From NCBI GenBank assembly GCA_013289765.1, contig JABCZI010000013.1, positions 1-64,000 on the forward strand: a stretch of DNA of 64,000 bases, read 5' to 3'. The translations under genes were made by a program, and so were the position numbers. Of the stretch, positions 25,613 to 34,462 are shown piece after piece. The notes beneath the pieces were generated by a model, which did not search any database, was not told the origin of the DNA, and was given only the letters and a program-made list of their open reading frames with translations. The DNA comes from Acidobacteriota bacterium. GTDB lineage: Bacteria > Acidobacteriota > Terriglobia > Terriglobales > Acidobacteriaceae. The stretch's first letter is position 1. The number at the start of each line of letters is the position of its first letter.

Positions 25613-26029
25613 CTACTGAGCAACCGCAGAGGTGACCGGCTTCGCGCTCTCCTGCTTTTTCTTCCAGTCGCCGATCGCGGCGCGGATTGCGTCCTCAGCC
25701 AGCACGGAACAATGGATCTTGACCGGAGGAAGCGACAGCTCCTTCACGATGTCCATGTTCTTGATGGCGAGGGCTTCGTCCACGGTCTTGCCCTTGACCC
25801 ATTCGGTGGCCAGGGATGACGATGCGATCGCGGAGCCGCAGCCGAACGTCTTGAACTTGGCTTCTTCAATGACGTTGGTGTCGCGGTTAACCTTGATCTG
25901 CAGCTTCATGACGTCGCCGCATTCGGGAGCGCCGACCAGGCCGGTGCCCACATCTGCGCTGCTCTTATCCATTGAGCCAACGTTGCGAGGATTGTTGTAA
26001 TGATCGATTACTTTATCGCTGTATGACAT
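25613..26029 (-). CDS. iscU: Fe-S cluster scaffold IscU
   Basis: Scaffold on which clusters are built with sulfur from IscS. It has 138 aa; the start at 26029 gives the normal N-terminus (MSYSDKVIDHYNNPRNVGS). The three ligand Cys are in GAPECGDVMK, FKTFGCGSAIASSS and KIHCSVLAEDA. The HscA recognition motif LPPVK is intact. The short C-terminal tail is Lys/Ala-rich. Lies 33 bases downstream of iscS. Confidence 0.95.
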   Translation of the reverse strand: MSYSDKVIDHYNNPRNVGSMDKSSADVGTGLVGAPECGDVMKLQIKVNRDTNVIEEAKFKTFGCGSAIASSSLATEWVKGKTVDEALAIKNMDIVKELSLPPVKIHCSVLAEDAIRAAIGDWKKKQESAKPVTSAVAQ

Positions 26030-26062
26030 TTGTGTGCTCTCCAAAATTCAAAATTTCAAAGG

Positions 26063-27349
26063 TTAGTGCGCTGCTTCTCCGGCCCACTTCACGTCTTTCA
26101 AATTGATGCCTTCCTTCGCCATTTCGTAGAGCGGAGAAAGTTCACGCAGGCGCTCGACGGTCTCGATGACGCGGTCGGCTACGTAATCGACTTCGGCCGC
26201 GGTGTTGAAACGGCCGATACCGAAGCGGATCGAACTGTGCGCCAGGTCGTCCCCGGTGCCGAGAGCCTTCAATACATAGGATGGCTCAAGTGTGGCGGAG
26301 GTGCACGCCGAACCGCTGGAAACCGCGATATCGTTGATGCCCATCAGCAAAGATTCACCTTCGACGTAGGCGAAGCTGATGTTCAGGTTGCCGGGCAGCC
26401 GGTGCTCCATGGTCCCATTGATGTAAGTCTCATCCAAACGGTTCATGATGCGGTCGCGCAAGCGATCTCGAAGGCTCGATAGTTGCACCGCCTCGCGCGA
26501 CATTTCTTCCGAAGCGATGGCGCATGCTTTTCCCAAACCAACGATGCCAGCAACGTTGAGCGTGCCGGAGCGCATGCCGCGCTCGTGGCCGCCGCCGTCG
26601 ATCAGGGCAGCGAGCTGTACCCGCGGGTTTTTGCGGCGAACATACAACGCGCCAACCCCTTTGGGACCGTACATCTTGTGACCCGAGATCGACATCAGGT
26701 CGATGTATTGCTTATTCACGTCGATTGGAACCTTGCCAATTGCTTGCGTGGCGTCGGTGTGGAAAAGAATTCCGCGCTCGCGGCAGAGTTTGCCAATTTC
26801 GGTGATCGGTTGCAGGACGCCAATTTCGTTATTCGCGGCCATGATGGTCACCAGGATGGTTTTGTCATCCATGGCGCGCTTCAGCTCTTCCAGATCGACC
26901 AAGCCATCTTTCTGCACGGGCAGGTAGGTGACGCGATAGCCGTACTTCTCCAGCCGCTTACAAGTGTCGAGCACAGCTTTGTGCTCAGTGACCGCGGTGA
27001 TGATGTGATTGCCTTTCTCGCGGTACATCTCGGCCACACCCTTGATGGCGAGATTGTCGCTCTCGGTGGCGCCTGAGGTGAAGATGATTTCCTTGGTGGT
27101 GGCGCCGATCAGCTTGGCGATGCGCTCGCGAGCCGTCTCCACGCCTTCTTCACCCGCCCATCCGAACGAATGATTGCGGCTGGCGGCGTTGCCGAACTTC
27201 TCCATGAAATAGGGGAGCATCTCTTCCAGCACCCTGGGATCCATGGGAGTGGTGGCGTGGTTGTCCATATAAATGGGAAGCTTCACTCCCTGGGGCGCGG
27301 CGTGCTTGGTAACCGGGAGTTCCTGGGGGATCTTTACGTCGGTGCTCAT
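26063..27349 (-). CDS. iscS: cysteine desulfurase IscS
   Basis: PLP enzyme that takes sulfur from cysteine for cluster assembly. It has 428 aa, with the family signatures [33 protein letters not shown], the PLP lysine in [12 protein letters not shown] and the catalytic Cys loop [17 protein letters not shown]. The N-terminus has about 26 extra residues ([20 protein letters not shown]) before the fold begins. It is the first structural gene after iscR; the 95-base spacer carries degenerate repeats (27371-27422). Confidence 0.95.
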   Translation of the reverse strand: MSTDVKIPQELPVTKHAAPQGVKLPIYMDNHATTPMDPRVLEEMLPYFMEKFGNAASRNHSFGWAGEEGVETARERIAKLIGATTKEIIFTSGATESDNLAIKGVAEMYREKGNHIITAVTEHKAVLDTCKRLEKYGYRVTYLPVQKDGLVDLEELKRAMDDKTILVTIMAANNEIGVLQPITEIGKLCRERGILFHTDATQAIGKVPIDVNKQYIDLMSISGHKMYGPKGVGALYVRRKNPRVQLAALIDGGGHERGMRSGTLNVAGIVGLGKACAIASEEMSREAVQLSSLRDRLRDRIMNRLDETYINGTMEHRLPGNLNISFAYVEGESLLMGINDIAVSSGSACTSATLEPSYVLKALGTGDDLAHSSIRFGIGRFNTAAEVDYVADRVIETVERLRELSPLYEMAKEGINLKDVKWAGEAAH

Positions 27350-27370
27350 GGATTGCGTCTCCTACCTGTT

Positions 27371-27422
27371 TAAATGCCGAACTGGCGTGTCTAAATGCCT
27401 ACCTGCGTCAAATGCCAAACTC
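27371..27422. repeat. degenerate heptad-type repeat, iscR-iscS spacer
   Basis: Related 14-base units: TAAATGCCGAACTG (27371-27384), TAAATGCCTACCTG (27392-27405) and CAAATGCCAAACTC (27409-27422). The first two are 21 bases (three heptads) apart. They lie in the transcribed leader of iscS. Confidence 0.55.
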
Positions 27423-27444
27423 TCTAAAGCTGCGGACTCAACTG

Positions 27445-27909
27445 CTAAACGATGGTCACTAATTCCGCGGCCTTGGTTGCAGTAGCCGGAGCCGATTCCG
27501 GCTCTTCTCGCATATGTGATATCTTGATGCGTTTCAGTACCGCTTCGATGCTGTCATTTACCTTGCGCAGCGGCTCGCGAATGTTACAGCGGTTGCTCTG
27601 ACCGCATTCCCCTCGAACCGTGACACAGGATGTGATAAACAAAGGCCCGTCGATAGCTTCAATCACTTCGAAGGCCGAAATGGTGTGCGCGGCACGAGCC
27701 AACCGATAGCCGCCATTCGTCCCGTGCTGCGAATGCAGCAGACCAGCTTTTGCCAGACGCTGTAGAATTTTGGCCAGAGCCTCCGGCGGAATCCCGAACG
27801 AATCAGCAACGTCTTTGGCACTCGCACTGTTACTTCCCTCATGGGCATGGTCGGCCAAATGCTTCATGGCCATCAAAGCATAATCCGCCTTTTTGGTTAG
27901 CTTCAGCAT
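27445..27909 (-). CDS. iscR: Rrf2-family Fe-S regulator IscR
   Basis: Transcription factor that senses cluster supply and represses the isc operon when holding [2Fe-2S]. The ATG at 27909 gives 154 aa. The winged helix-turn-helix is at residues 1-70 (MLKLTKKADYALMAMKHLAD, IPPEALAKILQRLAKAGLL). The ligand Cys are in CVTVRGECGQSNRC, a C-x6-C-x5-C spacing close to the E. coli C-x5-C-x5-C. The Ala/Thr-rich tail is not conserved. A promoter overlaps a 12-bp palindrome upstream (27959-27989), a possible autoregulatory site. Confidence 0.92.
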   Translation of the reverse strand: MLKLTKKADYALMAMKHLADHAHEGSNSASAKDVADSFGIPPEALAKILQRLAKAGLLHSQHGTNGGYRLARAAHTISAFEVIEAIDGPLFITSCVTVRGECGQSNRCNIREPLRKVNDSIEAVLKRIKISHMREEPESAPATATKAAELVTIV

Positions 27910-27958
27910 GGTCTGTTCAGCAAGGTCTGTTGAATTGCGACCTTTTCCGTCGTAATTG

Positions 27959-27989
27959 ATTCTACGTCCAGACCCCCGGTTGCGCAACC
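27959..27989 (-). promoter_or_regulatory. iscR promoter with palindromic operator candidate
   Basis: On the minus strand: -35 TTGCGC (27982-27987), a 17-base spacer, -10 TAGAAT (27959-27964). The -35 is embedded in the perfect palindrome GGTTGCGCAACC (27978-27989). It lies about 50 bases before the iscR ATG. The palindrome does not match the E. coli IscR type 1 consensus well. Confidence 0.5.
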
Positions 27990-28172
27990 CCCTACGGTTA
28001 ACAAGCAATAATCCGCACGCAATGGTAACCATCCGAGATTGAATGGTTTAGCCCTTGGCGATTGTTTTGGTCGGATTTCTGGCAGGGGCGAACAGGCCAA
28101 TGCTGAGGAGCGGAGATGCGGGCAAATCGCAATTTTCCGTGAGTTTATCTCCGTAAGTTAACAAGGAAGCCC

Positions 28173-28200
28173 TTGACAAGTAACCAAGGGAAGCTAAAAT
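28173..28200 (+). promoter_or_regulatory. strong sigma-70-type promoter
   Basis: TTGACA (28173-28178), 16-base spacer, TAAAAT (28195-28200). The predicted start of transcription, near 28207, is about 50 bases before the ATG of the small zinc-ribbon gene at 28260. Confidence 0.6.
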
Positions 28201-28259
28201 ACCGGAAATTCCCGCGAATCCGTCTCCGACTACTCGGTGAGGGCGCCGCTTCCGGATTT

Positions 28260-28451
28260 ATGACCTCCAAGCCGTTCTCGCAACCTCAAAACACCAGCAA
28301 GCCGTGTAAGCATCCTCGCGTCCAAATTGTGAGCCGCGACGAGGATGCCGAATTTGTTGAATGCCTGGAGTGCCGGGAAGTCTTCGAATCGAGCGAACTC
28401 AAGGACATGAGCATTGAGGAAACCGCTGAGGGCGAAGCTCAAGAATCTTAA
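28260..28451 (+). CDS. small zinc-ribbon-like protein, 63 aa
   Basis: A short acidic protein with Cys and His set as a possible metal site: KPCKHPRVQIV at the start and VECLECREVF in the middle (a C-x2-H ... C-x2-C pattern). The acidic tail is SIEETAEGEAQES. No family recognised. The ATG at 28260 is chosen because a strong promoter starts transcription near 28207; the longer frame from 28173 would begin inside that promoter. Divergent from iscR. A 12-bp direct repeat (28441-28464) covers its stop codon. Confidence 0.6.
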   Translation: MTSKPFSQPQNTSKPCKHPRVQIVSRDEDAEFVECLECREVFESSELKDMSIEETAEGEAQES

Positions 28452-28464
28452 GAAGAATCTTTAG
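28441..28464. repeat. 12-bp direct repeat over a stop codon
   Basis: AAGAATCTTAAG (28441-28452) and AAGAATCTTTAG (28453-28464) are adjacent. They cover the stop codon of the zinc-ribbon gene. Confidence 0.6.
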
Positions 28465-28587
28465 ATCTGAAGTTCTACAGCTGAAGAGCACCAACGTAAC
28501 CGAACCATCTCTATTCTGCCTTGTTCATGCTGCGACGGCTCTGCTAGTCTGCAGGCCGGAGAAGTGCATTCTGGCACGTATAAGCAA

Positions 28588-28974
28588 ATGCCTGCAGTGG
28601 TGCTGGTGGTCGATGATTCCATGTTGATCCGCTACACTGTCTGCCGCTTTCTGGAAGAACGCGGCTTTCAGGTAGAGTCTGCCACCAACGGGCTAGAGGC
28701 CTTGGAGATTCTTGAGCGAGTACTTCCGGAATTGATCTTTACCGACTTGCAAATGCCAAAGATGTCGGGCAGCGAACTGATTACGGCGCTGAAAAAAAAT
28801 CCTCGGACTTCGGCCATCCCCATCGTCATTGTTGCGGGCCGTGCCGGCGGCTTCCATGAGAAAGAGAAGCGCGGTGACTTCGCGATATACAAAGACATCG
28901 ACATCCAAAGCCAGCTCGAAAAAGCGCTGGAGGCGGTGACGGGGAAACGTCGCGGCCAAGCGGCGGGACGGTAG
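28588..28974 (+). CDS. single-domain response regulator (CheY-like)
   Basis: Receiver domain only, 128 aa from the ATG at 28588; a GTG at 28564 would add eight residues. Receiver residues are present: the acidic pair in VVLVVDDSMLI, the phosphoacceptor Asp in LIFTDLQMPKMSG, and the Lys-bearing end (DFAIYKDIDIQSQLEKAL). At the usual Thr/Ser position after beta-4 the protein has VIVAGRAGG, so Ala/Gly replaces Thr/Ser; signalling may be altered. No output domain and no neighbouring kinase. It may act by protein contact. Confidence 0.82.
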   Translation: MPAVVLVVDDSMLIRYTVCRFLEERGFQVESATNGLEALEILERVLPELIFTDLQMPKMSGSELITALKKNPRTSAIPIVIVAGRAGGFHEKEKRGDFAIYKDIDIQSQLEKALEAVTGKRRGQAAGR

Positions 28975-29018
28975 GCGAGTCTCTCCAACGTCTTTCGGTT
29001 TGTGCGGGAGCAACGCGG

Positions 29019-30173
29019 CTAGCGCAAGACGAAACTGGCTTCCGCTGAGAAATCCATCGCGGCAAAATCTTTTCCCAGGAATTTAGGATAGGCCGCCGCG
29101 GCGATCATGGCGGCGTTGTCGGTGGAAAGCGGGCGTGATGGAAAATAGACAGGCAAGCCTTCTTGCGCGCCTTTTTGTTCAAAGGTCCGTCGCAATTCGT
29201 TATTTGCCGCAACTCCGCCCGTAACGAAAAGCGTGGCCACGTCATGCGCGCGGGCCGCAGCCAAAGTCTTGCTAATTAAATCCTCGACGATCGCGCGCTG
29301 AAACGACGCAACCAGATCAAGGGTCTGCTTGTTGCAATTCGCGAGATAATTTTCGAGCGAGGGTTTGGAAATTTCCGCCAGAGCCTTGCGGCGTTTTTCA
29401 ATGGAATCGTGCATGTCGTGAACTTCGACGTAACGCAGCACCGCAGTCTTGATGCCGCTGTAGGAAAAATCAAAGCGGGGAAGATCAGGTTCAACTTCGT
29501 GCGCACCGCGACGGTCGCGACGGTCACGGTGCTTGATTTGCGCAGGTGGAAACTTCACGGCATTGGGGTCACCCTGCGGAGCGAGGCGGTCAATGATCGG
29601 GCCTCCCGGATATCCCAGGCCCAGCAGTTTGGCGACTTTGTCGAAAGCCTCTCCGGCGGCGTCGTCGCGAGTGTGGCCGATGTTCTGGTACGTCCAACCC
29701 TGGTTTTTTTGAGCGGCCAAGTACAAGTGAGTGTGTCCGCCCGACACAACCAGAGCCAGCACAGGGAATTGCACTTCATGATTGCCCTTCTGACGCTCCT
29801 CCAGAAGAACGGCGTGGATGTGGCCTTCGAGATGATTGACCGCGATTAGCGGCTTGTCGAGCGCGAAGGCCAGTGCCTTGGCGAAGCTGATGCCCACGAG
29901 CAACGCGCCGGCGAGCCCGGGACCCTGAGTGACTGCGATCGCGTCGACGGAACTGTAAGTCTGGTTTGCTTCGACCAGTGCCTGCCGAACGACTGGAACG
30001 ATTGCGCGCAAGTGCTCGCGAGATGCGAGTTCAGGCACAACGCCGCCGTAAGGCTGATGCATTGCGATCTGCGAGGCTACCACGTTCGAGATCACCTCTG
30101 CGCCCGAGCGCACGACGGCCGCCGCGGTTTCGTCGCAGGAACTCTCGATGCCGAGGATGTAGGCGTCTGGCAT
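29019..30173 (-). CDS. tsaD: tRNA N6-threonylcarbamoyladenosine transferase TsaD
   Basis: Catalytic subunit that makes t6A37 in ANN-decoding tRNAs. It has 384 aa from the ATG at 30173 (the TTG at 30179 is not needed). The ASKHA signatures are clear: ILGIESSCDETAAAVV, the metal site HLEGHIHAV, SGGHTHLYL, EAFDKVAKLLGL and VTGGVAANNELR. An insertion of about ten charged residues (KHRDRRDRRGAHEVEPD) lies mid-protein. The N-terminus is divergent from cca, so they may share a promoter region. Partners TsaB, TsaE and TsaC are not in the window. Confidence 0.95.
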   Translation of the reverse strand: MPDAYILGIESSCDETAAAVVRSGAEVISNVVASQIAMHQPYGGVVPELASREHLRAIVPVVRQALVEANQTYSSVDAIAVTQGPGLAGALLVGISFAKALAFALDKPLIAVNHLEGHIHAVLLEERQKGNHEVQFPVLALVVSGGHTHLYLAAQKNQGWTYQNIGHTRDDAAGEAFDKVAKLLGLGYPGGPIIDRLAPQGDPNAVKFPPAQIKHRDRRDRRGAHEVEPDLPRFDFSYSGIKTAVLRYVEVHDMHDSIEKRRKALAEISKPSLENYLANCNKQTLDLVASFQRAIVEDLISKTLAAARAHDVATLFVTGGVAANNELRRTFEQKGAQEGLPVYFPSRPLSTDNAAMIAAAAYPKFLGKDFAAMDFSAEASFVLR

Positions 30174-30250
30174 AATCAATTCGAAGTTAGTTTCTGTATC
30201 TAGCTTAATCGAAAACGTTTCGCGCTGACCCTTGTCGAGGCTAAATCCAA

Positions 30251-31600
30251 GTGTTGAAGGATTTTTCCATCTCGATTCTCCAAGTTCTCCGCCAGCATGG
30301 CTTCCAAGCCTACCTCGTGGGCGGATGCGTGCGCGATCTTCTCCTGCGGCGCGAGCCTGCGGACTACGATGTGGCGACCAGCGCCACGCCCGCTCAAGTT
30401 ATGGAGGTCTTTCCCGAAACTTACGCCGTGGGAGTGCAGTTCGGTGTGGTGCTGGTGCCGCTGCCCGAGCAAGATATCAGCGCAGGCCAAAATATCTCAC
30501 CGAAAGCCCAAGCCGTAGAAGTAGCGACTTTCCGCAGCGATCTTGGATATTCCGATGGAAGGCGCCCCGATGAAGTGCGATTCAGCAATGATCCCCGAGA
30601 GGACGTTGAACGCCGTGACTTCACCATCAACGGCATGCTCCTTGATCCGCTAACCGACGAAGTGTTGGATTTCGTGGGCGGGCGCAAAGATCTCGAGGCT
30701 GGCATTATCCGGACGATTGGTGAGCCGGCAAAGCGTTTTGCGGAAGACAAACTGCGGATGCTGCGCGCCGTGCGCTTTGCCGCACGCTTTGATTTTGAAA
30801 TCGAAGCGGAAACGCTGGCTGCGATCCGGCGGCAGGCGCAGGAAATTCAGGTGGTATCGCGGGAACGAGTTCGCGATGAACTCACCAAAATGCTTACCGA
30901 GGGCCATGCGCGGAGAGCTTTTCTTTTGCTCGATGAAAGCGGGCTGCTGCGTGAAGTTCTGCCGGAAATTTCAACGATGAAGGGGGTCCAGCAGCCCCCG
31001 GAGTTTCATCCCGAGGGCGATGTGTTCGTGCATACCCTTTTGTTGTTAGAGAACCTGCCGCGTCCCTGCCCACCAACACTGGCTTGGGGAGCGCTGCTCC
31101 ACGACGTAGGCAAGCCCGCAACCTTCCGAGTGGCGCCCGACCGCATTCGTTTCGATGATCACGTCGATGTGGGCGTCAAAATTGCCGAAGAAATCTGCGA
31201 GCGTCTGCGCTTTTCGGCCCGCGACACCGAGCAAGTGCTCGCTCTCGTCGATAATCACATGCGCTTTGGGCACGCCACGCGCATGAAGGAGTCGACGCTG
31301 AAGAAATTCATCCGTCTGCCCGGCTTCGATGAACATCTGGCATTGCACCGTGCCGACAGTCTGGCGAGCCATGGCAACCTCAGCACCTATGAATTTATCC
31401 AGAAGAAGATCGCTGAGACGCCCCCGGAAAAAATCCGCCCCGCGCCGCTGGTGACGGGCGATGACTTGATTGCCGCAGGGCATGTGCCGGGGCCAAAGTT
31501 CCGCGAGATCCTGGAAGCGGTGGAGGATGCTCAACTCGATGGACGATTGCTGGAGCGGGACGCGGCTCTTGAGTTTGTGAAGCGCGAGTTCCCAGTCTGA
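30251..31600 (+). CDS. cca: CCA tRNA nucleotidyltransferase with HD domain
   Basis: Class II nucleotidyltransferase, 449 aa, that adds or repairs the CCA end of tRNAs. The catalytic head has AYLVGGCVRDLLLRRE and DYDVATSATP (the two metal-binding Asp), followed by RRDFTINGMLLD and the neck region EDKLRMLRAVRFAARFDF. The C-terminal HD phosphohydrolase domain is shown by LLHDVGKPAT and LALVDNHMRF. Starts at GTG with CGAGG 12 bases upstream. Both tRNA genes in the window already encode CCA, so a repair role is possible. It is the first gene of a run with a DUF721 gene, gatC and gatA. Confidence 0.92.
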   Translation: MLKDFSISILQVLRQHGFQAYLVGGCVRDLLLRREPADYDVATSATPAQVMEVFPETYAVGVQFGVVLVPLPEQDISAGQNISPKAQAVEVATFRSDLGYSDGRRPDEVRFSNDPREDVERRDFTINGMLLDPLTDEVLDFVGGRKDLEAGIIRTIGEPAKRFAEDKLRMLRAVRFAARFDFEIEAETLAAIRRQAQEIQVVSRERVRDELTKMLTEGHARRAFLLLDESGLLREVLPEISTMKGVQQPPEFHPEGDVFVHTLLLLENLPRPCPPTLAWGALLHDVGKPATFRVAPDRIRFDDHVDVGVKIAEEICERLRFSARDTEQVLALVDNHMRFGHATRMKESTLKKFIRLPGFDEHLALHRADSLASHGNLSTYEFIQKKIAETPPEKIRPAPLVTGDDLIAAGHVPGPKFREILEAVEDAQLDGRLLERDAALEFVKREFPV

Positions 31601-31641
31601 CGGCGCGAGGCCACACTGAGGGATTGGAGTGCTAGAATCGG

Positions 31642-31671
31642 AATTTCCAACGACGATTGATGATGGAAATT
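31642..31671. other. small hairpin in the cca-DUF721 spacer
   Basis: AATTTCCA (31642-31649) and TGGAAATT (31664-31671) can pair around a 14-base loop. It is too weak to call a terminator, but it could attenuate or be a protein site. Confidence 0.35.
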
Positions 31672-31689
31672 GGCTGATCAGGAGTTGAG

Positions 31690-31977
31690 GTGGAGCAGGC
31701 AGGCGCGGGATTAGAAAAGATTGTGCTGGGCTCACTGCGGCGCGTGCCGCAAGGTAAAGCTCCCATACTCGCGTGGCCCTTGGTGTGCGGGTCGGTGGTG
31801 GCTGAGCGCACTCGAGCGCTGGAGTTTGTTGATGCCGTGCTGCGAGTCGAGGTGCAGGATGCGGGGTGGAAGCGTGAGATGCAAAGCCTGGCTCCGCGCT
31901 ATCTGGCTACGTTGAATCGCTACGCTGGACAAAAAGTGGAGAGGATCGAGTTCGTGATCCGGCAGGGGAAAAGCTAG
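31690..31977 (+). CDS. DUF721 (DciA-like) protein
   Basis: A 95-aa protein of the DUF721 family; some members (DciA) load the replicative helicase. The family core is seen in WPLVCGSVVAERTRALEFVD, AVLRVEVQDAGWKREMQSLA and the ALPRY-like end (PRYLATLNRYAGQKVERIEFVI). It starts at GTG after a GAGG. It lies 89 bases after cca and 33 bases before gatC. The family role in helicase loading is an inference from the family. Confidence 0.8.
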   Translation: MEQAGAGLEKIVLGSLRRVPQGKAPILAWPLVCGSVVAERTRALEFVDAVLRVEVQDAGWKREMQSLAPRYLATLNRYAGQKVERIEFVIRQGKS

Positions 31978-32010
31978 AGATTCGCTGTGGGTGAAGGTCA
32001 CAGAATAAGG

Positions 32011-32349
32011 ATGAAAGTCACAGAAAAAGATGTTGCCTACGTCGCCGATCTGGCCAATCTGGAGCTTTCCGGGGAAGAGCGCGCCGGCATGTTGCGCGAC
32101 CTGAATTCGATTCTTGATTACGTCGATCGTCTGAACGAGTTAGATACCACGAAAGTGGAACCGATGGCGCAGGTTTCGGATCGCTACGGTGTCAGCGAGT
32201 CCCAGCAGGGAAGCGAGAGGTTTGCATACGCCAGTCGCGAAGACGTGGTGGAAGGGCTGCGAAAGTCGTTGCCTCAGGAAGCCGCGCTGGAGAACGCTCC
32301 CGACGCTGATGGCACATTTTTCCGAGTGCCCAAAGTCATTGAGCGATAG
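32011..32349 (+). CDS. gatC: Asp-tRNA(Asn)/Glu-tRNA(Gln) amidotransferase subunit GatC
   Basis: Small subunit that ties GatA to GatB in the indirect route to Gln-tRNA(Gln) and Asn-tRNA(Asn). The ATG at 32011 gives 112 aa. Conserved parts: VTEKDVAYVADLANLELSGEE, LNSILDYVDRLNELDT and the C-terminal ENAPDADGTFFRVPKVIE. Upstream of the start is a 20-base direct repeat (31992-32031) that contains the start codon; an upstream in-frame GTG at 31987 is less likely. gatA follows after 76 bases; gatB is not in the window. Confidence 0.93.
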   Translation: MKVTEKDVAYVADLANLELSGEERAGMLRDLNSILDYVDRLNELDTTKVEPMAQVSDRYGVSESQQGSERFAYASREDVVEGLRKSLPQEAALENAPDADGTFFRVPKVIER

Positions 32350-32364
32350 TTTTTAGCACTGCTC

Positions 32365-32396
32365 CAAATGTAAGAGTGCGGTCAGTCCCACATTTG
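32365..32396. other. hairpin in the gatC-gatA spacer
   Basis: CAAATGT (32365-32371) pairs with ACATTTG (32390-32396) around an 18-base loop. No T-run follows, so a terminator is unlikely. Confidence 0.35.
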
Positions 32397-32425
32397 TGAA
32401 CCACAATAGCAATCATCAATCCCCA

Positions 32426-33859
32426 ATGGAAATAACCCAACTGAGCATTGAGGCTGCCCGTTCTGCCGTTCAGGAGCGCAAGACCACCGCGTTCTCTCTC
32501 GCCGAGGCGCACTACGCTGAGATTCAGAAAGAAGACGGACAGATCGGCGCGTTCCTCACGCTTTGCAAAGAGCGTGCACTGGAGCAGGCGGATCGCATCG
32601 ACCGCATGGCCGCCGAAGGCAAACCATTGCCGCCGTTGGGCGGTGTGCCGGTCGCGATTAAGGATGTGATGTCAACCCGCGGCGTCCGAACAACAGCGGG
32701 GTCGAAAATTCTCGGCAAATACGTTCCTCCCTACGATTGCACGGCCGTCACGCGCATGGAAGCTGCGGGAGCAGTGATACTCGGCAAGACGAATTGCGAC
32801 GAGTTTGCGATGGGATCTTCGAATGAGAATTCGGCGTTTCATCCGGTACGTAATCCGCACGATTTAGGACGCGTGCCGGGAGGTTCTTCCGGGGGTTCGG
32901 CAGCAGCTGTTGCCGCGGACATGGCAGTGGTCGCGCTGGGTTCCGATACCGGAGGATCGATTCGGCAGCCGGCGTCGTTCTGCGGCGTGGTCGGATTGAT
33001 GCCAACCTACGGCAGGGTGTCGCGATATGGTTTGATTGCATTCGCGTCGTCGCTCGATCACATTGGCCCATTGTCGAAAACGGTGAAAGATGCGGCGATC
33101 GTGTTGCAAACCATTGCCGGGCGCGATCCCATGGATTCGACTTCAGCTAATGTGCCGGTGCCTGATTACGTGGCCAAGCTACAGAAGCCGGTGCGCGGTC
33201 TGAAATTGGGTATCGCCAAAGAATACTTTGGCGACGGACTCGACGACGAAGTCCGTCATGCGGTGGAGTCGGCCATTGATAAGTTGAAAAGTTTGGGCTG
33301 CGAAGTCGTCCCGGTTTCGCTGCCGCATACGCCGTATGCAATTCCTACCTATTATCTGATCGCTACCGCGGAAGCCTCGTCAAACCTCGCGCGCTACGAC
33401 GGTGTGCGGTATAGCTATCGCGCTCCGGGAGTGAAGTCGCTTTCAGAAATGTATCGGCGTAGCCGTGATGAAGGTTTTGGTACGGAAGTGAAACGCCGCA
33501 TCATGCTCGGCACGTACGCGCTAAGTGCCGGTTATTACGATGCGTACTATGTGAAGGCGCAGAAAGTACGTACGCTACTTACGCGAGATTTTGCAGAGGC
33601 CTTTACCAAAGTGGATGCAATCGTCACGCCGACAAGCCCCACGGCAGCATTCCGGTTGGGTGAGAAATCAAATGATCCGCTGGCCATGTATCTGGCTGAC
33701 ATTTACACCGTCACCGCGGATTTGGCGGGTATTCCTGGAATTTCCGTACCATGCGGAACAACGCGCGAGAAGTTGCCGATCGGCTTGCAAATTCTCGGGA
33801 AGCATTTTGATGAAGCCACAATTTTGGGTGTGGCGCACGCGTATGAGCAGGCCAGTTGA
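32426..33859 (+). CDS. gatA: Asp-tRNA(Asn)/Glu-tRNA(Gln) amidotransferase subunit GatA
   Basis: Amidase-signature subunit that releases ammonia from glutamine. It has 477 aa from the ATG at 32426; an in-frame GTG at 32396 would add a polar decapeptide not expected in the family. Active-site elements: catalytic Lys in [10 protein letters not shown], the Ser-cis-Ser region in [13 protein letters not shown], and nucleophile region [15 protein letters not shown]. The C-terminal domain is complete ([23 protein letters not shown]). Its stop is 10 bases from the stop of the convergent fmdE-like gene. Confidence 0.95.
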   Translation: MEITQLSIEAARSAVQERKTTAFSLAEAHYAEIQKEDGQIGAFLTLCKERALEQADRIDRMAAEGKPLPPLGGVPVAIKDVMSTRGVRTTAGSKILGKYVPPYDCTAVTRMEAAGAVILGKTNCDEFAMGSSNENSAFHPVRNPHDLGRVPGGSSGGSAAAVAADMAVVALGSDTGGSIRQPASFCGVVGLMPTYGRVSRYGLIAFASSLDHIGPLSKTVKDAAIVLQTIAGRDPMDSTSANVPVPDYVAKLQKPVRGLKLGIAKEYFGDGLDDEVRHAVESAIDKLKSLGCEVVPVSLPHTPYAIPTYYLIATAEASSNLARYDGVRYSYRAPGVKSLSEMYRRSRDEGFGTEVKRRIMLGTYALSAGYYDAYYVKAQKVRTLLTRDFAEAFTKVDAIVTPTSPTAAFRLGEKSNDPLAMYLADIYTVTADLAGIPGISVPCGTTREKLPIGLQILGKHFDEATILGVAHAYEQAS

Positions 33860-33869
33860 ACGGCTCGAG

Positions 33870-34457
33870 TTAAAGCGGCTGGTAGTACTGGTCTCCAGCG
33901 CAAGACCGGCAAAATACTTTTCCGTCGCGCCGCACTTCGCGGCGGAAGTTGATGCCTTCGCCGCATACTTCACATATCACCCGCTCGCCTTTATATCCTG
34001 GAAATTCTTCGGGCGCCAGGTCGACCTTTACCCACTGCGTGCTGAATAGATCATCATCCGCGATTTCGCGATAGGCCAGCATCTGTTGCTGGTTCTTGTC
34101 GGGTATTTCGGGATGCATCTGCCGGGCAAGCGCTTTCGAAGATTCTTTGGCTGCGATGCGAATTGCTTTGCCGGTGTTCACATCTACGAATGTTGCTGCA
34201 ACTTTTCCCCAGTCGCGGAACTTGAGAGCGCGTTTTCCGAGGCGGCAACCGGTGACCACGGCAACGGCGTCGGTGGCGCAGCGGTCGATTTCGACGAAGG
34301 TGACAAGCCGCTTCCGATCTTCCTTATTGCCGCGCGGATCGTCGATGCCGAGTTTCGCCAGACCGAGCATTGCCAGCCTTACCCCCAGAACTTGTCCGGC
34401 GCAAAGATGCCCGTGGGCCTGCTCGGCATCGCGAAGATATTCATCGAGGGAATTCAT
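33870..34457 (-). CDS. FmdE-domain protein with C-terminal zinc ribbon
   Basis: 195 aa. The N-terminal two thirds is an FmdE domain, named after a subunit of tungsten formylmethanofuran dehydrogenase but widespread in bacteria without methanogenesis; its function there is unknown. Marks are DAEQAHGHLCAGQVLGVRLAM (His and Cys), EIDRCATDAVAVVTGCRLGK and a later segment with AYREIADDDLF. The C-terminus is a four-Cys zinc ribbon (CEVCGEGINF and CRSCAG). It is the last gene of the minus-strand run hypothetical-pgsA-cysS-this gene. A short heptad repeat lies just upstream of its ATG (34463-34483). Confidence 0.85.
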   Translation of the reverse strand: MNSLDEYLRDAEQAHGHLCAGQVLGVRLAMLGLAKLGIDDPRGNKEDRKRLVTFVEIDRCATDAVAVVTGCRLGKRALKFRDWGKVAATFVDVNTGKAIRIAAKESSKALARQMHPEIPDKNQQQMLAYREIADDDLFSTQWVKVDLAPEEFPGYKGERVICEVCGEGINFRREVRRDGKVFCRSCAGDQYYQPL

Positions 34458-34462
34458 AGGAG

